From contig NZ_OCTQ01000005.1 in NCBI RefSeq assembly GCF_900232905.1, forward strand, positions 1 through 64,000: 64,000 bases of DNA, written 5' to 3'. The DNA comes from Miniphocaeibacter massiliensis (GTDB taxonomy: Bacteria; Bacillota; Clostridia; Tissierellales; Peptoniphilaceae). A model generated the notes under the pieces. It saw nothing but the letters and a program-made list of their open reading frames with translations, was not told the origin of the DNA and made no database searches. Of the stretch, positions 59,363-64,000 are shown one piece after another. Positions within the stretch are counted from its first letter, which is position 1. Each line of letters starts with the position of its first letter. The position numbers were made by a program, and so were the translations under genes.

Positions 59363-59638
59363 ATTACCATCTCTTCTATTATTTATATATTTAATAATAT
59401 TATATCATAACAATAGAATTTTACGAAAATGAATAATAAAAATTTATCAAAAAAAGAATAAACAATAAAAATAATTGAAAATTATTACATTTAGCTAGAG
59501 GATTTATAGGATATTAATATATTGAAAATAAAAGTTAATGTTTTTTGAATAAAATATAATCACAATAATAGATAGACTGTAATTTACTTTGGATTCAGCC
59601 TATCTTATTAAGTACTATAATTGGGTTGATGTATATTT

Positions 59639-60292
59639 TTAATTATAATATTCTTTAAAAACATCATCAGCATGTTGGTAATGTTCTCTGATACATTCTT
59701 TAGCAGCATCTAAATCATCATTTTTGAATGCTTCTACTATTTTTTGATGTAGAGTAAAAGATTTTAATCTATTATCGCTAGTTGAATCAGAAGAAGTTAT
59801 TTTATCAAGAGATCTTACAGCCATTTCTGACAAACCACTAAACTGTTTGTACAAATCTACTAATTTTTGATTTCCAGAGTATTCAAAAAATAACTTATGA
59901 AAACAATAATCATAGTAGAAGTATTTATCTGAATTTAAATTATATTCTTGTAAAACTAGCAAGCTTTCTAATTCTTTCTCTAACTGCTTTCTATCTACAT
60001 TTTTAAAGAACAATTCAAAAGCACCTATAGTTATAATGGTCATTAATTCATTTATCTCTTTTGTTTTGTTATAATCGAAAATTAAAACTTGAGCACCTGC
60101 TCTAGTTATTTTTTCTATTAAGCCATCTCTTTCTAGCCTATTTATAGCATCTCTAATTGGACTAGAGCTAACTTCAAATCTTTCTTGTAGGTCTTTATTG
60201 ACAAGCAGACTCCCGCTTTCTATTTTATGAGTAAATATTTCTCGTTTTAAAGTTTCGTAAATTTGCTCATTTAAACTTAATTTATTAATCAT
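59639..60292 (-). CDS. GntR-family regulator, FCD (FadR-like) subgroup
   Basis: 217 aa. Winged helix at 1-70 (IYETLKREIFTHKIESGSLL, LQERFEVSSSPIRDAINRLERDGLI), FCD all-helical ligand domain at 75-215 with probable metal-binding His residues (CFHKLFFEYSGN, TLHQKIVEAF, IREHYQHADD). Divergent from tpl with a 177-bp gap that contains a perfect TAATGC-ATTAA-GCATTA palindrome, so it is the prime candidate regulator of tpl and its transporter. The 276-bp gap behind it (59363-59638) shows only AT-rich sequence and a weak hairpin near 59570-59606. Confidence 0.88.
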   Translation of the reverse strand: MINKLSLNEQIYETLKREIFTHKIESGSLLVNKDLQERFEVSSSPIRDAINRLERDGLIEKITRAGAQVLIFDYNKTKEINELMTIITIGAFELFFKNVDRKQLEKELESLLVLQEYNLNSDKYFYYDYCFHKLFFEYSGNQKLVDLYKQFSGLSEMAVRSLDKITSSDSTSDNRLKSFTLHQKIVEAFKNDDLDAAKECIREHYQHADDVFKEYYN

Positions 60293-60364
60293 ATTCTCTC
60301 CAATGGTGGTTATTATCTAAATTATAGCATTCAATAAAAATTCATTCAAATATTTAGAAAAAGC

Positions 60365-60422
60365 TTGACAAAGAAAAAACATATGATATTATATTGATAA
60401 AGACATAATGCATTAAGCATTA
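60365..60422 (+). promoter_or_regulatory. tpl promoter with GntR operator
   Basis: TTGACA (60365-60370), 16-bp spacer, TATTAT (60387-60392) with extended TGA. Just downstream, over the expected transcription start, lies the perfect palindrome TAATGC-ATTAA-GCATTA (60406-60422), partly repeated as TTACGCAT. The position suits repression by the divergent FCD-type GntR protein. Confidence 0.75.
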
Positions 60423-60433
60423 CGCATAAATAA

Positions 60434-61849
<1,416 letters not shown>

Positions 61850-61871
61850 TTAAGATTAAGCAAAGGAAAGT

Positions 61872-61904
61872 AAAGGGCAGTGATTTACTCACTGCTCTTT
61901 TTTT
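61872..61904 (+). terminator. Terminator behind tpl, followed by the 24-bp shared motif
   Basis: AGGGCAGTGA-TTTAC-TCACTGCTCT plus T run. The bases 61900-61923 (T5-A5-GGAAGTTTGTATAT) are identical to the segment following the hairpins of the 11.1-kb repeats. Confidence 0.85.
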
Positions 61905-61959
61905 AAAAAGGAAGTTTGTATATTAAAAAGAGAAAAACAAAAGAGAGAAGGAGATGAAA

Positions 61960-63291
61960 ATGAGTGATAACTTAAATAACGAGAAAGGGTTTTCCTCAAA
62001 GTGGGGGTTTATCCTAGCATGTGTAGGTTCAGCAGTTGGAATGGCAAATATATGGGGGTTCCCATATAGAATGGCAGCAAATGGTGGAGGAGCATTTTTA
62101 CTAATATATATAATATTTGTAGTTTTGTTTTCTAATGTTGCTCTTAGTGCAGAGTTTGCAATAGGAAGAAGATCGCAAACTGGAACTGTTGGTTCTTATG
62201 AAAAAGCATGGGAATCAAGAGGTAAAGGAAAGATAGGTCAAACATTAGGTTTTATACCATTAGCAGGCTCTATGTGTATAGCGATAGGTTATGCAATTAT
62301 AGTAGGTTTAGCTTTAAGGGGATTATGGCAATCTATAACAGGGGAATTATTTAAAACAGCACCAGAAGCTTTGTTTGCTTCAGGAACTGGTGATTTTGGC
62401 TCAACAATATTCCATGTAATTATAGTTGTAGGTACCTTATTGACATTGTTTTTAGGAGCAGCTAGTATAGAAAAATCTAACAAAGTAATGATGCCATTAT
62501 TAATTATAATATTTTTGGTTTTAGCTATAAGAGTAGCTTTCTTGCCAGGGGCAATAGAAGGTTACAAATATATGTTTATACCTAGATGGGAGTATATATT
62601 AAAAGCTAAAACTTGGATTATGGCAATGGGACAAGCTTTCTTCTCATTATCTGTAACAGGTAGTGGAATGATAGTTTACGGAGCGTACTTAAGTAAAAAA
62701 GAAGATATTGTAATGGGAGCTAGACAGACGGCACTATTTGACTCACTAGTAGCATTACTTGCTTCAGCAGTTATTATTCCAGCGATATTTGCCAATAATA
62801 TACCATTAGAAGATGCATCTGGCCCGGGATTATTATTTATAATACTTCCTACAATATTAAAAGCTGTACCATTTGGAAGAATATTTGCAATAATATTATT
62901 TATAGCAGTAGTCTTTGCAGGTATAAGTTCACTTCAAAATATGTTTGAAGTGGTAGGGGAATCCTTAATGTACAGATTTAAAAAGTTAAAAAGATCTGTA
63001 ACTCTAGTTATATTAGCGATAATATGTTTAGGATTTGGAATATTCATGGAAAATATAAACACTTGGGGTCCTTGGATGGATATAGTATCAATTTATATTA
63101 TTCCAATAGGAGCAGTAATTGGCGGATTCTCATGGTTCTGGGTACTTAAAAAACAAGAACTTTTAGATGAAATAAACTTGGGGGCAGCTAAACAACAAGG
63201 AAGTACTTGGTATGCTTTCGGAAAATACGTTTTTGTTCCAATAGCGATATTCGTTTGTGTTTATAGTTTAGCTACAGGAACAGCTTTATAA
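61960..63291 (+). CDS. NSS-family Na+/amino-acid symporter, probable tyrosine carrier (Tyt1-like)
   Basis: 443 aa from the ATG at 61960, six bases behind AAGGAG; the ATG at 61954 abuts the RBS. SSKWGFILACVGSAVGMANIWGFPYRMAANGGGAFL and GQAFFSLSVTGSGMIVYGAYL are the helix 1 and helix 6 blocks. It is a paralog of the NSS gene behind tnaA; helix 1 has GMANIWGFPYRMA where the other has GMGNIWLFPYRVG, positions that line the substrate site. Location behind tpl matches Tyt1 of Fusobacterium, a characterised tyrosine carrier. Confidence 0.92.
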   Translation: MSDNLNNEKGFSSKWGFILACVGSAVGMANIWGFPYRMAANGGGAFLLIYIIFVVLFSNVALSAEFAIGRRSQTGTVGSYEKAWESRGKGKIGQTLGFIPLAGSMCIAIGYAIIVGLALRGLWQSITGELFKTAPEALFASGTGDFGSTIFHVIIVVGTLLTLFLGAASIEKSNKVMMPLLIIIFLVLAIRVAFLPGAIEGYKYMFIPRWEYILKAKTWIMAMGQAFFSLSVTGSGMIVYGAYLSKKEDIVMGARQTALFDSLVALLASAVIIPAIFANNIPLEDASGPGLLFIILPTILKAVPFGRIFAIILFIAVVFAGISSLQNMFEVVGESLMYRFKKLKRSVTLVILAIICLGFGIFMENINTWGPWMDIVSIYIIPIGAVIGGFSWFWVLKKQELLDEINLGAAKQQGSTWYAFGKYVFVPIAIFVCVYSLATGTAL

Positions 63292-63297
63292 TATAAT

Positions 63298-63336
63298 AAA
63301 AAAACGCCTTAGTCTTTTGATTAGGGTGTTTTTTAT
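63298..63336 (+). terminator. Rho-independent terminator
   Basis: AAAAACGCCTTA...TAGGGTGTTTTTT with GU pairs and T run behind the NSS gene. Confidence 0.7.
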
Positions 63337-63370
63337 TATATAATTAAAGAAAAAGCAAGTAGGAGTATTT

Positions 63371-63874
63371 ATGGAGTTTAGAAAAACGAAACTAAAAGAT
63401 ATAGACCAAATTTTAGAAATATACAGGCAGGGTTCAGAGTCTTTAAAAAGAGATGGTGTTGACCAGTGGCAAAATGAAAAGCCAGATACTAAAACTTTAA
63501 TGACTGATATAGAAATGGAAGAGTCATATGTTTTAGTAGAGGACAATAATGTTAAAGGAACAGCAGCAGTTATTTTTGGTGGAGAAAAAACTTACGATTT
63601 AATATTTAATGGCATGTGGTTTAATGATGAAGAATATTGTACTATACATAGACTTGCAGTTTCAGAAGAAAGCAAAAGAAAAGGATTGGCAAAGGCTATG
63701 ATGGATGAAATAGAGAAGCTATGTAAAAGTAAAGGAATTTATAGCATTAGAATAGACACACATGAAGATAATGTGAAAATGAGAAACTTTTTAGAACGTA
63801 GTGGATTTTTCTATTGTGGGAAAATCTTTTTAAGAAGTGGAGATTTAAGAGTTGCATATCAAAAAGAATTATAA
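63371..63874 (+). CDS. GNAT acetyltransferase 3
   Basis: 167 aa. LAVSEESKRKGLAKAMMDEIEKLC carries the acetyl-CoA loop and IRIDTHEDNVKMRNFLERSGFFYCGKIFL the C-terminal strand; the block QWQNEKPDTKTLMTDIEMEESYVL is typical of a common Firmicute GNAT group of unknown acceptor. AAGTAGGAG precedes the ATG. Confidence 0.87.
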   Translation: MEFRKTKLKDIDQILEIYRQGSESLKRDGVDQWQNEKPDTKTLMTDIEMEESYVLVEDNNVKGTAAVIFGGEKTYDLIFNGMWFNDEEYCTIHRLAVSEESKRKGLAKAMMDEIEKLCKSKGIYSIRIDTHEDNVKMRNFLERSGFFYCGKIFLRSGDLRVAYQKEL

Positions 63875-63900
63875 AAAACTCCTATGTAGGAGTTTTTTTG
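63873..63900 (+). terminator. Rho-independent terminator
   Basis: AAAAACTCCTA-TG-TAGGAGTTTTTTT. The last 100 bases of the window contain no gene that I can see, only AT-rich sequence with a CTACAATA/TATTGTAG dyad. Confidence 0.85.
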
Positions 63901-64000
63901 TTTAAATATTTTATATAATTATATTTACTTTGAATATCTACAATATTTATATTGTAGTCTATAAACTTGTTTTTATCTGTTTTATTATAATATATTTTAG

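Overview
The window reads as a chromosomal stretch of a low-GC, AT-rich Gram-positive anaerobe. Coding is strong and GGAGG-led, TTG/GTG starts are common, and lipid/sugar/amino-acid catabolism genes are mixed with a Bce-type two-component/ABC system. The combination of tryptophanase, tyrosine phenol-lyase, NSS-type amino-acid transporters, a mannose-family PTS for amino sugars and lipoate scavenging fits a host-associated Peptoniphilaceae/Tissierellia member. Parvimonas-like is my guess by gene content only; I could not run a search.

Layout. 1-170: end of an rRNA operon (5S rRNA plus terminator). 370-945: a decayed flavodoxin-fold oxidoreductase. 0.98-9.1 kb: MgtC-like protein, SH3 membrane protein, cupin, a small membrane protein/XRE repressor pair with a palindromic operator, S41 peptidase, HAD phosphatase, a membrane protein/TetR/flavodoxin operon, and a tyrosine-phenol-lyase-like enzyme preceded by a T-box leader with a UAC (Tyr) specifier. 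9.2-14.8 kb: ABC-F protein, three 151-bp tandem repeats each holding a hairpin and a 10-codon mini-ORF, DUF554 protein, a methyltransferase broken by one nonsense codon, NudC, and an unknown membrane protein. 14.9-20.7 kb: lplA-lplA-lipA, a NlpC/P60-like membrane protein, two paralogous DUF6572-like genes that look like selenoprotein genes, and queH. 20.7-29.2 kb: an N-acetylgalactosamine/tagatose locus (agaS, nagA, lacC, lacD, GntR regulator) convergent with its PTS (IIB-IIC-IID-IIA), then yajC. 29.3-33.9 kb: Bce-like response regulator, kinase and ABC transporter. 34.1-37.8 kb: class I ribonucleotide reductase with NrdR boxes. 37.8-42.4 kb: a tyrosine recombinase beside a 3.4-kb convergent gene pair (P-loop NTPase and ATP-grasp protein) bounded by identical 31-bp inverted repeats. 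42.4-49.2 kb: a MerR-controlled purine/nucleoside operon (8-oxoguanine-deaminase-like amidohydrolase, BMP lipoprotein, ABC transporter). 49.3-52.6 kb: pirin, two NADPH:FMN-reductase-like proteins, two acetyltransferases. 53.3-63.3 kb: tnaA with an NSS transporter, a membrane transporter with an M20 amidohydrolase, two regulators, then tpl with a second NSS transporter. 63.4-63.9 kb: acetyltransferase.

The three most interesting points are these. (1) Two adjacent paralogs end in UGA-Gly-Cys-stop, and each is followed by a G-loop hairpin; the two hairpins differ by a compensatory base-pair change, as expected for SECIS elements. (2) The 3.4-kb convergent cassette is framed by inverted repeats that carry the ribosome-binding sites and lies next to a tyrosine recombinase and a single clear outside promoter, which is the layout of an invertible ORF-choice switch. 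(3) A tyrosine-type T-box sits in front of a beta-eliminating lyase in a window that also holds a canonical tyrosine phenol-lyase and a tryptophanase.
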